Shown piece after piece: positions 7,980-15,540 of a DNA stretch of 64,000 nucleotides. The stretch is from contig CANJPQ010000006.1 of NCBI GenBank assembly GCA_947476275.1, forward strand, positions 102,788-166,787, in the 5' to 3' direction. Position 1 is the first letter of the stretch. Each line of letters starts with the position of its first letter. Below the pieces are notes generated by a model. That model had not been told where the DNA came from, did not search any database, and worked only from the letters and a program-made list of their open reading frames with translations. This stretch comes from Fidelibacterota bacterium. GTDB taxonomy: Bacteria > Pseudomonadota > Alphaproteobacteria > Rhodospirillales > Rhodospirillaceae. The position numbers and the translations under genes were made by a program.

Positions 7980-8501
7980 ATGACCGCCATCATCACCGCG
8001 CGCAACGTCGTGTTCGACAGCCCGTGGATGCGGGTGATCGCCAAGGACGTGGCGTTCCTGCCCACACCGTTCTTCACGGTGGACGTGCCGGACTACACGG
8101 CGATCTGCGCGCGGGTGCCGGATGGGCGCATCGTGCTGGTGCGGCAGTTCCGCGCGACGATTGAAGAATATTGCTGGGAATTTCCGGCGGGCGTGGTCGA
8201 TCCGGGCGAGACGCCGGATGTCAGTGCGCCGCGTGAATTGATGGAGGAGACCGGGCATCGCGCGACGCGTCTGGTGTCCTTGGGAAGTTTTTGCGCCGAC
8301 ACCGGGCGCTTGAACAACCGTTGCCATCAGTATTTCTGCGATGCGGTCGCGATCGACGGATGGGTGCAGCAGGAGCCCGAAGTTGAGCGCCATCTCGTCA
8401 CGCCGGCAGAGGTCGATCGCCTGATCGCGGCGGGCGAATTCCCGACGATGCAGCACGTGGCCCTGTGGTTGCAGGTCAAAGCCGCCGGTCTGTTACAATA
8501 A
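7980..8501 (+). CDS. NUDIX hydrolase, ADP-ribose pyrophosphatase-like
   Basis: This cytoplasmic NUDIX enzyme has 173 residues. The NUDIX box at 71-93 is intact: G-x5-E-x7-REL-x-EE-x-G (GVVDPGE ... RELMEETGH), which binds the catalytic divalent metal. The text before it (VRQFRATIEEYCWEFPAG) is typical of ADP-ribose or nucleoside-diphosphate-sugar pyrophosphatases. Such enzymes clear reactive ADP-ribose, but the actual substrate is not proven by sequence. The gene is monocistronic. The 126 bases after it hold the control region of the next operon. Confidence 0.9.
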   Translation: MTAIITARNVVFDSPWMRVIAKDVAFLPTPFFTVDVPDYTAICARVPDGRIVLVRQFRATIEEYCWEFPAGVVDPGETPDVSAPRELMEETGHRATRLVSLGSFCADTGRLNNRCHQYFCDAVAIDGWVQQEPEVERHLVTPAEVDRLIAAGEFPTMQHVALWLQVKAAGLLQ

Positions 8502-8512
8502 ACTCGCGACTT

Positions 8513-8528
8513 TGTGAGCCGGATCACA
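8513..8528. promoter_or_regulatory. CRP-type operator TGTGA-N6-TCACA
   Basis: The sequence TGTGAGCCGGATCACA is a perfect inverted repeat matching the CRP/FNR-superfamily consensus TGTGA-N6-TCACA. It lies 100 bases before the start codon of the CHRD gene that heads the five-gene exported-protein operon. A possible promoter follows it: TTTAGA at 8565, a 16-base gap, and an extended TGGTATCCT at 8584. cAMP-CRP-type control is an inference. Confidence 0.65.
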
Positions 8529-8627
8529 GAGTTGTCCGCAATTTGGGCTTTTGGGACTGCGCCATTTAGAGCCCACCTAAAGCTGGTATCCTGCGCCGGA
8601 TGAGACTCATCCGATAACGGGATCAAT

Positions 8628-9080
8628 ATGAAGCATCTTCTTGGGATCATTGCACTTTTTGGCATGTTGGCGTCCGCGCCGGCGATGGCCCAGGGCGCGC
8701 GCGACTTCCACGCCGACATGGCGGCGGAATGGGAGACCAAATTCACGGAGAGCCCGGGCGTCGGCACGGCGGACTTCCATCTCGATCTCACCGACCTCAC
8801 ATTCACCTGGAACATCAGCTTCAAGAGCCTGTCGGGGCCGGTGGTGCTGGCCGCGCTGTATGGCCCCGCGCAGCCCGGGGCGAACGGCGCGAAGTTCCTG
8901 GAGTTCTCCAAGGGCGGTACCAGCCCTCTTAAAGGGTCCGCCAAGCTCACCGAAGCCCAGGTGCAGTACCTGCTGTACGGGTGGACCTACATCAACATCG
9001 TCACCGCGAAGTTCCCGCTGGGCGAGATCCGCGGGCAGCTCGACATAACGCAGCCGAAGGCAAAGGAGGCCACGCAATGA
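8628..9080 (+). CDS. Secreted CHRD-domain protein, first gene of the X operon
   Basis: This 150-residue protein has a clear signal peptide (hydrophobic 4-20, cleavage near APAMAQG). The remainder is one CHRD domain, recognisable from the ending LLYGWTYINIVTAKFPLGEIRGQL. CHRD domains are beta-rich modules first described in chordin; their bacterial role is unknown. It heads a five-gene cluster and its stop overlaps the start of gene X (ATGA). A perfect CRP-type box lies upstream. The protein is predicted to be periplasmic or exported. Confidence 0.85.
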   Translation: MKHLLGIIALFGMLASAPAMAQGARDFHADMAAEWETKFTESPGVGTADFHLDLTDLTFTWNISFKSLSGPVVLAALYGPAQPGANGAKFLEFSKGGTSPLKGSAKLTEAQVQYLLYGWTYINIVTAKFPLGEIRGQLDITQPKAKEATQ

Positions 9081-10222
9081 TGAGCCGTTTTCTCCGCACG
9101 TCCCTGGCGGTCGGCGTTCCGCTGGTCGCGATCGCCGCCCTTGTGCTGCCGCGGGCGCTGCCGGCGGCGGCCCCGGCCAAGAAGTCGCTGGGCTTCGTGA
9201 TCACCGACTACAACCTGGCCGGCTACGAAACCAAGTATTTCGATGAGTGCCCGGAAGGGCTCGCCATCGGCAACGACGAGCTGTGGTGGAAGGCCCTGTC
9301 GCCGCAGGATCGCGACAAGCTGACCAATAGCGGCCTGATCGAGCCGGTCGACCCGCCGCGCCGCCCGACCGCGGCCCTGCGCGGCCCCAACAAGGAAGAC
9401 GTGTGCTGGAATCCGACGATCACGAAGGATCCGCCGCTGCGCGTGATCAAAGGCAAGATCGGCCGCGGCTTCAACATGGACGGCACGGAAGACGGCAAAG
9501 CCACCGCCAACACCTGCGCGCACGAGAAGTTCACTTCGCCGGACGGGTCGACCAAGGTCGACAACCAGATGTACCGCATCCTCGGCTGCATCTACGGCTG
9601 GCGTCGCGGCAACTACATGGAAGGCCATGCCAACCGCGAGCGGCGCGATTCCAGCCAGGGCATCATCCTGGTGGACGTGTCGGATGTGGATGACGTGAAG
9701 AACGATCCGTCGGTGACGGTCACGTACTACTCGACCGTGGACCTGCTGCAGAAGGATTCCGGCGGCGGCATCCTGCCGTGGGCGAGCTATCGCCCGAGCG
9801 ACACCCCGCACTACGGCGCCAAGGCCAAAGGCAAGATCGTCGACGGTCATGTGATCGCCGAGCCGGTGGACGCGCGGTTGCCGCTGTTCGGCAACAACGT
9901 GACCGGCGACATGATCTACAAGGGCCTGCGTCTCGACCTCGATCTCACCAAGGCGGCGCCGGATGGGTCCTACAGCGGCCTGCTCGCGGGCTATCGCGAT
10001 TTTGAGAATTGGTGGGATTACATCCGCAAGATCGAGTTCTTGACGGTCACCGGGCAATGGAGCTGCCCGGCGATCTGGGTCGCCTCGCAGGAACTCGCCG
10101 ACGGGTACCCCGATCCGAAGACCGGCAAGTGCACCGCGATCTCCGAAGCCATGGACATAACCGCCGTTCCGGCCTTCGTCGTGCCGCGCGAAGCGCGCAC
10201 GGCACAAGCTCAGGGAAAGTAA
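9077..10222 (+). CDS. Exported protein X1, unknown family, conserved cysteines
   Basis: I do not recognise this 381-residue protein. Residues 1-31 form a signal peptide ending LPAAAPA. It is clearly paralogous to the protein at 48407-49525. Shared blocks include KSLGFVITDY/RTLGFVVRDW, DECPEGLA, CAHEKFTSPDG/CAHDKFTHPDG, DNQMYR(I/L)(L/V)GC(I/V)YGWR(R/K)G and ELADGYPD. Six Cys align between the two copies, in DECPE, C(W/L)N, CAH, GC(I/V)YGW, CPA and CTA/CTH; they suggest disulfides. There is no CxxCH motif. AAAGGAGG at 9062 sets the ATG at 9077 as start. Three bases separate it from the haem-motif lipoprotein gene. Being exported and translated with DUF1588/DUF1552 proteins, it may be a structural or redox-associated surface component; that is inference. 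Confidence 0.85.
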   Translation: MMSRFLRTSLAVGVPLVAIAALVLPRALPAAAPAKKSLGFVITDYNLAGYETKYFDECPEGLAIGNDELWWKALSPQDRDKLTNSGLIEPVDPPRRPTAALRGPNKEDVCWNPTITKDPPLRVIKGKIGRGFNMDGTEDGKATANTCAHEKFTSPDGSTKVDNQMYRILGCIYGWRRGNYMEGHANRERRDSSQGIILVDVSDVDDVKNDPSVTVTYYSTVDLLQKDSGGGILPWASYRPSDTPHYGAKAKGKIVDGHVIAEPVDARLPLFGNNVTGDMIYKGLRLDLDLTKAAPDGSYSGLLAGYRDFENWWDYIRKIEFLTVTGQWSCPAIWVASQELADGYPDPKTGKCTAISEAMDITAVPAFVVPREARTAQAQGK

Positions 10223-10225
10223 CAG

Positions 10226-11863
10226 ATGCGTCGAATTCTCTTAGCCCTCACCGCGCTGACGGCGCTTTCGGCCTGCGGGCCGAAGGAGCCGGTGGTTGAG
10301 GCAGCGCCGCCGGCAATGCGGCGCCTGACGGAAGAACAGTACCGCCAAGTGATCGCCGATGTGTTCGGCGACGACATCGTCATCGGCGGCCGGTTCGATC
10401 CGATCAACCGGAGCAACGGCCTGCTCGCCGTCGGCGCCAGCAGCACGGCGATCAACGGCTCTGCCTTCGAGCGCTACGACGGGCTTGCCCGTTCGGTCGC
10501 GAGCCAAGTCACCGACCGCGCCAATCGCGACGTGCTGGTGCCCTGCAAGCCGGCCGATGCGGCAGCGGCGGACGACGCCTGCGCCACGACGTTCTTCAAG
10601 AACACCGGGCGGCTGCTGTATCGCCGCGCGCTGACGGACGCGGAGCTGAAAACGCAAGTCGCCCTGGCCAATGCCGGCGCGACCAAGCTGAAGGACTTCT
10701 ACGTCGGCCTGAGTTCGTCGCTGTCGGCGATGCTGGTGCGGCCGGAATTCCTGTTCGTGACCGATACCCTCGAGGCCGATCCGTCCAAGGCGGGGGCGTT
10801 CCGCCTGACGCCGTATGCGAAGGCGGCCCGCGTGAGCTTCCTGTTGTGGAACACCACGCCGGACGACGCGCTGCTGACGGCTGCGGAGAAGGGCGATCTG
10901 AATTCGTCGAGCGGCCTGAAGAAGCAGGTGGATCGCATGATCGCCTCGCCGCGCCTGGCGGTGGGGATGCGCGCGTTCTTCAACGATATGCTGGCGTTCG
11001 ATGCGTTCGAGAACCTGCAGAAAGACCCGGTGATCTATCCGGCGTTCGGCCTGTCCGCGGTGGAACTCGCCCGCGAGCAGATCCTGACGACGATCATCGA
11101 CCAGACCGTCACCACGCAAGGCGACTATCGCAACCTGTTCACAACCCGCAAGACCGTGATGAGCGCGCCGCTCGGCCTGGTCTATCGCGTGCCGGTGTCG
11201 CAGCCGGACGGCTGGGTGCCTTACGAGTTCCCGGAAGGGGACGAGCACGTCGGCATTCAATCTTTTGCCGGCTTCGTGGCGCTGTTCTCCCACCCGGGCC
11301 GCAGTTCCGCGACCCTGCGCGGCAAGGCCGTGCGCGAGATCCTGATGTGCCAGAAGGTGCCGGACCCGCCGTCGGGCGTGGACTTCACGCTGATCTCCGA
11401 CAGCCACAACCCGGTGTACAAGACCGCGCGCGAGCGCTTGAAAGCACACAGCACCGATCCCACGTGTGCCGGATGCCACCGCATCATGGATCCGATCGGG
11501 CTCACGCTCGAACACTTCGACGGCGCTGGGCAGTTCCGTGACGACGAGAACGGCGCGGCCATCGACACCAGCGGCGAATTGGACGGCGTCGCCTACACGG
11601 ATGCCGCCGGACTGGGTGCTGCCTTGGCGAAGAACGCCGCCGTGCCGGCGTGCCTGGTGAAGCGGCTTTACGGCTACGGCACCGGCCGCATCTCCACCTC
11701 CGCGGAGAAGCCGATCCTCACCTATCTTGAGGAGCGGTTCGCCAAGGAAGGCTATCGCGTTCCCGAACTCCTGCGCGACATCGCCCTGAGCGACGCTTTC
11801 TATCAAGTCGCGCCGGCCGCCGACGCGCCCAAAACCGCATCCCTTGAGGGAGGTAAGCCATGA
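10226..11863 (+). CDS. DUF1587/DUF1592/DUF1588/DUF1585 lipoprotein with CxxCH haem motif
   Basis: This 545-residue lipoprotein has lipobox LSAC with Cys17. It shows the domain order familiar from planctomycete and myxobacterial cytochrome-like proteins. An N-terminal DUF1587-like MRRLTEEQYRQVIADVFG comes first, then the helical DUF1592 region (LYRRALTDAE...), then DUF1588 with CAGCHRIMDPIGLTLEHFD (Cys414, Cys417, His418), and finally DUF1585. CAGCH is a covalent haem c site, so electron transfer outside the cytoplasm is likely. In other bacteria this type of protein is typically found beside DUF1552, exactly as here (ATGA overlap with the next gene). The substrate or electron partner is unknown. 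Confidence 0.9.
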   Translation: MRRILLALTALTALSACGPKEPVVEAAPPAMRRLTEEQYRQVIADVFGDDIVIGGRFDPINRSNGLLAVGASSTAINGSAFERYDGLARSVASQVTDRANRDVLVPCKPADAAAADDACATTFFKNTGRLLYRRALTDAELKTQVALANAGATKLKDFYVGLSSSLSAMLVRPEFLFVTDTLEADPSKAGAFRLTPYAKAARVSFLLWNTTPDDALLTAAEKGDLNSSSGLKKQVDRMIASPRLAVGMRAFFNDMLAFDAFENLQKDPVIYPAFGLSAVELAREQILTTIIDQTVTTQGDYRNLFTTRKTVMSAPLGLVYRVPVSQPDGWVPYEFPEGDEHVGIQSFAGFVALFSHPGRSSATLRGKAVREILMCQKVPDPPSGVDFTLISDSHNPVYKTARERLKAHSTDPTCAGCHRIMDPIGLTLEHFDGAGQFRDDENGAAIDTSGELDGVAYTDAAGLGAALAKNAAVPACLVKRLYGYGTGRISTSAEKPILTYLEERFAKEGYRVPELLRDIALSDAFYQVAPAADAPKTASLEGGKP

Positions 11864-13197
11864 GCAAATTATCCCGACGCAGCGCCCTGAAGGGCCTCGT
11901 CAACGGCACCGCCGTCACCGTGGCGCTGCCGTTCCTGGATTGCTTCCTCGGCGGCAACGGCACCGCGCTCGCCTCGGGCGCGCCGATCCCGGTGCGCTTC
12001 GGCACCTGGTTCTGGGGCCTGGGCTTTACGCCCGGCCGCGGCGTCAATCTGGCCAAGACGGGTAAGGACCTCGCGTTCCTGGAAGAGTGCCAGGCTCTCG
12101 TCCCTTACAAGGATCAGCTGAGCTACTTCAGCAACTTCAACACCCCGCTCGACGGTAAGGCGACCACCGTGCACTACACCGGCTGGGTGGCTGCGCGCAC
12201 GGGCTCCGTGCCGAACACCGGCGGCGACCTGCCGGCCCCGACCATCGACGTGCTGGTGGGCGATCACTTCGGCGCGGGAACCCGCTTCCGTTCGATCGAC
12301 CTGTCGTGCACCGGCAATCCCCGCGACAGCTACACGGGCCGCAACACCGGCAGCCGCAACGCCGGCGAAGTCTCGCCGCTGGGCATGTACACCAAGGTGT
12401 TCGGACCGGAGTTCGCCGACCCGAACGCGGCCACCTTCACGCCCGACCCGAATGTGATGGTGCGCCAGAGCGTGCTGTCCGCCGTGGGCGAGCAGCGCAC
12501 CGACCTGGTGAAGCAGCTCGGCGCCGCCGACAAGGCGCGGCTGGACGAATACTTCACCTCCGTGCGCCAGCTGGAACAGCGCCTGGAGCTGCAGCTGCAG
12601 CCGCCGCCGAAGGCGGAAGCCTGCCGCATCGCGAAGTCGCCCGGCGAACAGCCGATGGGCACTGAGCTGGAAAGCGTGCTGGTGAACCACGAGCTGATGA
12701 GCAACATGCTCGCCATGGCGGTCGCGTGTAACCAGACCCGCGTGTTCAACATGCTATACAGCCAAGCGCTGTCGAGCCTGCACCGCCGCGGCGAGGCGTT
12801 CATCCACCACACCCTCACCCACGAGGAGCCGCTGGATCCGAAGCTGGGCTATCAGGCGGAAGTGGCCTGGTACAACCTGCGCAGCTTCGAGGCGATGGCG
12901 ACCTTCATCAAGGCCTTCGCCAGCATCAAGGAAGGCGACGGCACCCTGCTCGACAACACGCTGATCTACGCCAACAGCGACACCAACTTCGCCAAGCTGC
13001 ATGCGCTCGACGGCATCCCGGTGTTCCTGATCGGCAAGGCCGGCGGCAAGGTGAAGACCGGCTATCACATCCCGGGCGGCGGCGATCCGATCTCGCGCAT
13101 CGGCCTCACCGTCCAGCACGCGATGGGCATGGAAGTCGACAAGTGGGGTACCCAGTCGATGCAAACCTCGAAGCCGATTGCGGAGCTGTTGGTCTAG
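11860..13197 (+). CDS. DUF1552 protein, Tat-exported
   Basis: This 445-residue protein begins SKLSRRSALKGL, a twin-arginine signal, implying export in a folded, possibly cofactor-bearing state. The body matches DUF1552: FLEECQALVPYKDQLSYFSNF near 74-94, the C-terminal third with HHTLTHEEP (the His-rich motif of the family), and YANSDTNFAKLHALDGIPVFLIG. The family resembles sulfatase/phosphatase-like DUF1501 proteins but has no proven activity. It overlaps the preceding DUF1588 lipoprotein by four bases and is followed after two bases by the Lipoprotein_15 repeat gene, so all are very likely one transcript. Confidence 0.9.
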   Translation: MSKLSRRSALKGLVNGTAVTVALPFLDCFLGGNGTALASGAPIPVRFGTWFWGLGFTPGRGVNLAKTGKDLAFLEECQALVPYKDQLSYFSNFNTPLDGKATTVHYTGWVAARTGSVPNTGGDLPAPTIDVLVGDHFGAGTRFRSIDLSCTGNPRDSYTGRNTGSRNAGEVSPLGMYTKVFGPEFADPNAATFTPDPNVMVRQSVLSAVGEQRTDLVKQLGAADKARLDEYFTSVRQLEQRLELQLQPPPKAEACRIAKSPGEQPMGTELESVLVNHELMSNMLAMAVACNQTRVFNMLYSQALSSLHRRGEAFIHHTLTHEEPLDPKLGYQAEVAWYNLRSFEAMATFIKAFASIKEGDGTLLDNTLIYANSDTNFAKLHALDGIPVFLIGKAGGKVKTGYHIPGGGDPISRIGLTVQHAMGMEVDKWGTQSMQTSKPIAELLV

Positions 13198-13199
13198 TC

Positions 13200-14252
13200 A
13201 TGCGCTCCCTGATCGCTGCAGCCTGTTTTCTCGCCGCCCCGGCTTTCGCCGCCACGCCGACCGACATCGTCGGGACGCAAACCGGCATCGGCACGGTCTT
13301 CACCACCAAGGACGGCGCGTCCCTGTACACGTACGACCAGGACATCAAGCCGGACGTGTCCGCGTGCGTCGCCGCGTGTGCGCAAGCCTGGCCGCCGTAT
13401 CTCGCGGCAGAGGATGCGAAGCCGGAAGGGGCCTGGACGTTGGCCACCCGTGCCGACGGCAAGAAGCAATGGTCGTTCCGCGGCAAGCCGGTCTACACGT
13501 TCGCGCGCGATGTGGCGCCGGGCACGACGCTGGGCGATGGCGTGCAGGATATCTGGCATGTCGCCGTGGACCTGGCGCCGCGGCCAAAGGGCGTGAAGTA
13601 CCAGGGCACGACGGCCGGCCGTGTTGCCGCGACCGCCAAGGGCCTGACGCTTTACACCGCCGACAAGGATTGCACCGGCAAGTGCTTCGCGAGCTGGACG
13701 CCGTTCCGCGCGGCGTGGACCGCGAACCCCACGGGCGATTGGTCGGTGCTGACCCGCAAGGACGACGGCACGCCGCAATGGGCCTACAAGAGCAAACTGG
13801 TCTACAGCTTCGCGGGCGATTACACGCGCGGCAATCTCAACGGCGACGGCAAGGACAGTGCCCGCGCGATCGTTCTGCAGCCCACCCCCGCCCTGCCGCC
13901 GTTCGTGAAACTGCACGTCTCCGACTATGGTCAGATATTCACCGACAGCAAGGGCATGACCCTGTATGCGGTGCCTGACGTAAAGGCCATTCAGAAAGCG
14001 GTCTGCATCGGGTCGTGCTTGAAGGACAACTTCGTTCCCGTGGTCGCCGATGCGAACGCAAAGCCGAGCGGCAATTGGACGATCACCGAGTTCGAAGGTG
14101 CGAAGCAGTGGCAATATCGCGGCCAGCTGCTGTTCCTTTTTAAAGGCGACAACAACCCCGGCGACATCAACGGCGACCGCTTTGCCATCGGTGCCGGATT
14201 CGGCGGCTTCGCCGTGCTGCGGCAGCGGACGTTGATGGAAGAAGCGCGGTAG
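13200..14252 (+). CDS. Lipoprotein_15 (Yx[FWY]xxD) repeat protein LP15a
   Basis: This 350-residue secreted protein has signal MRSLIAAACFLAAPAFA followed by three repeats of the COG4315/PF03640 kind. Each repeat carries a G-x-(S/T)LY-x-x-x-x-D block (first copy ASLYTYDQD), one or two Cys, a tryptophan patch (AWPPY), and a second half of the form W(S/T)...QW.(Y/F)(R/K).K.VY.FA.D. There is no lipobox Cys at the expected place. The biochemical role of the family is unknown. It closes the five-gene cluster. Its paralogue at 49525-50622 likewise sits directly after the second X gene, which argues that X and LP15 work together. Confidence 0.85.
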   Translation: MRSLIAAACFLAAPAFAATPTDIVGTQTGIGTVFTTKDGASLYTYDQDIKPDVSACVAACAQAWPPYLAAEDAKPEGAWTLATRADGKKQWSFRGKPVYTFARDVAPGTTLGDGVQDIWHVAVDLAPRPKGVKYQGTTAGRVAATAKGLTLYTADKDCTGKCFASWTPFRAAWTANPTGDWSVLTRKDDGTPQWAYKSKLVYSFAGDYTRGNLNGDGKDSARAIVLQPTPALPPFVKLHVSDYGQIFTDSKGMTLYAVPDVKAIQKAVCIGSCLKDNFVPVVADANAKPSGNWTITEFEGAKQWQYRGQLLFLFKGDNNPGDINGDRFAIGAGFGGFAVLRQRTLMEEAR

Positions 14253-14287
14253 GGCGCCCTTCGTATTCTTCACGGTCTATGCGGCCG

Positions 14288-14333
14288 CACGACCCCCACC
14301 CCAACCCCTCCCCACAACGGGGAGGGGCAAGAG
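14288..14333. repeat. GACCCCCACCCCAACCCCTCCCC intergenic repeat with hairpin
   Basis: CCCCTCCCCACAACGGGGAGGGG forms a stem-loop preceded by CGACCCCCACCCCAACC. The same text flanks the DUF559 gene at 3.2-3.7 kb. It lies between the convergent LP15a and LLM genes and could end transcription from both sides. Confidence 0.6.
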
Positions 14334-14334
14334 T

Positions 14335-15435
14335 TTAAGTTCCCGTCGCCGCCAGGGCCGGCGCGATCACATCCTTCGGCACGCGGCCTTTGACGCGCTC
14401 GCGCAGCATCGGGATGACCGTGCGGCCGAGTTCGGTGGGATCGTTCTCGTAATCGAAGCCGGTCATGAGGAAGTGCGACACGCCGATGTCGTAGTAGCGC
14501 ACCAGCTCGTCCACCACCTGCTCCGCCGTGCCGACCAGACATGTCACCGCCTTGGTGCCGTTGGTCACTTTGGTGATGCCGGTCCACAAGCGGTTATCGA
14601 GCCGCTCATCGAGCTTGCACAGCTCGGCATAGCGTTCCGTCGGTTTGGTGTTGATCGCGGTCTGCTGGCCGACCGCCAGATTGGCGACGACGCCTTCCAA
14701 GATATTCGCCGCTTTGTCCCAGGCTGCCTGCTCCGTGTCGCCGATCAGCAGACGCAGGGAGAGCAGGAATTTTGGGCAGCGATTGTGAACGGCGGCATGC
14801 TCGCGAACTTTATTGAAGATGGCGTCGGTGCGCGCGATGGTGTCGATGCCCATGGCGTAGACATCGGCGCAGCGGCCGGCGTGCAAAAGGGATTCCGGCG
14901 ATGAGCCGCCCCAGAAGACCGGGATGCCTTCGGGGCGGTACGGCTTGAGCGCGGAGAACGCGCCGTTGAACTTGTAGAAGTCGCCCGCGTGATCGAACGG
15001 CTTGTCGCTGGTCCACATCTTCCGCAAGACATCGACATACTCGGCGCTGCGCGCGTAGCGATCGACCTTCTTGGTAAAGTCGCCGTCGGCTTCCATCTCC
15101 TTGTCATTCGCGCCGGTGATGATGTGGACCGCGCAGCGCCCGTTGCTGACGCGATCGATGGTGGTGAGCATGCGCGCCGCCATGGTGGGCGGCACGAAGC
15201 CGGGCCGGTGCGCGATCATGAAACCGACGCGCTCAGTGATGCCGGCGATGTAAGCGGCAAAAGGAATGCTGTCGGGCCAGGTCGCCGCATTGGCGACAAG
15301 CATGCGGTCGTAGCCGTTCTTGTCGTAATCCTGGACGAGCTTTGTCAGGAACGGCAGATCGAAATCCGACATGGGCTTGGGTTTGTGCTCAGCGCCCGGG
15401 CGATGGGTGAATAGCCCGAGAATTTCGATGCTCAT
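14335..15435 (-). CDS. LLM-class flavin-dependent monooxygenase
   Basis: This 366-residue luciferase-like TIM-barrel enzyme is of the alkanesulfonate monooxygenase (SsuD) group and uses reduced flavin and O2. Typical text includes MSIEILGLFTHRPGAE, MLTTIDRVSNGR, HIITGANDKEMEADGD, RYARSAEYVDVLRKMW, GIPVFWGGSSPESLLHAG and LVGTAEQVVDELVRYYDIGVSHFLMTGF. The ATG at 15435 was chosen over the longer frame because GGAG lies eight bases upstream and family members start near MSIE. No reductase or ABC sulfonate transporter is adjacent, so the substrate is open. Confidence 0.92.
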   Translation of the reverse strand: MSIEILGLFTHRPGAEHKPKPMSDFDLPFLTKLVQDYDKNGYDRMLVANAATWPDSIPFAAYIAGITERVGFMIAHRPGFVPPTMAARMLTTIDRVSNGRCAVHIITGANDKEMEADGDFTKKVDRYARSAEYVDVLRKMWTSDKPFDHAGDFYKFNGAFSALKPYRPEGIPVFWGGSSPESLLHAGRCADVYAMGIDTIARTDAIFNKVREHAAVHNRCPKFLLSLRLLIGDTEQAAWDKAANILEGVVANLAVGQQTAINTKPTERYAELCKLDERLDNRLWTGITKVTNGTKAVTCLVGTAEQVVDELVRYYDIGVSHFLMTGFDYENDPTELGRTVIPMLRERVKGRVPKDVIAPALAATGT

Positions 15436-15540
15436 AAGACGGCTCCGCAATGACGAGCTTGAGATTACCCCGCGCGGCGGAGCGACCACAGGCGGGATTC
15501 AGCGCTGCTCGGTATCCGAGTTGGCGGCCGGCGGGGAAAG

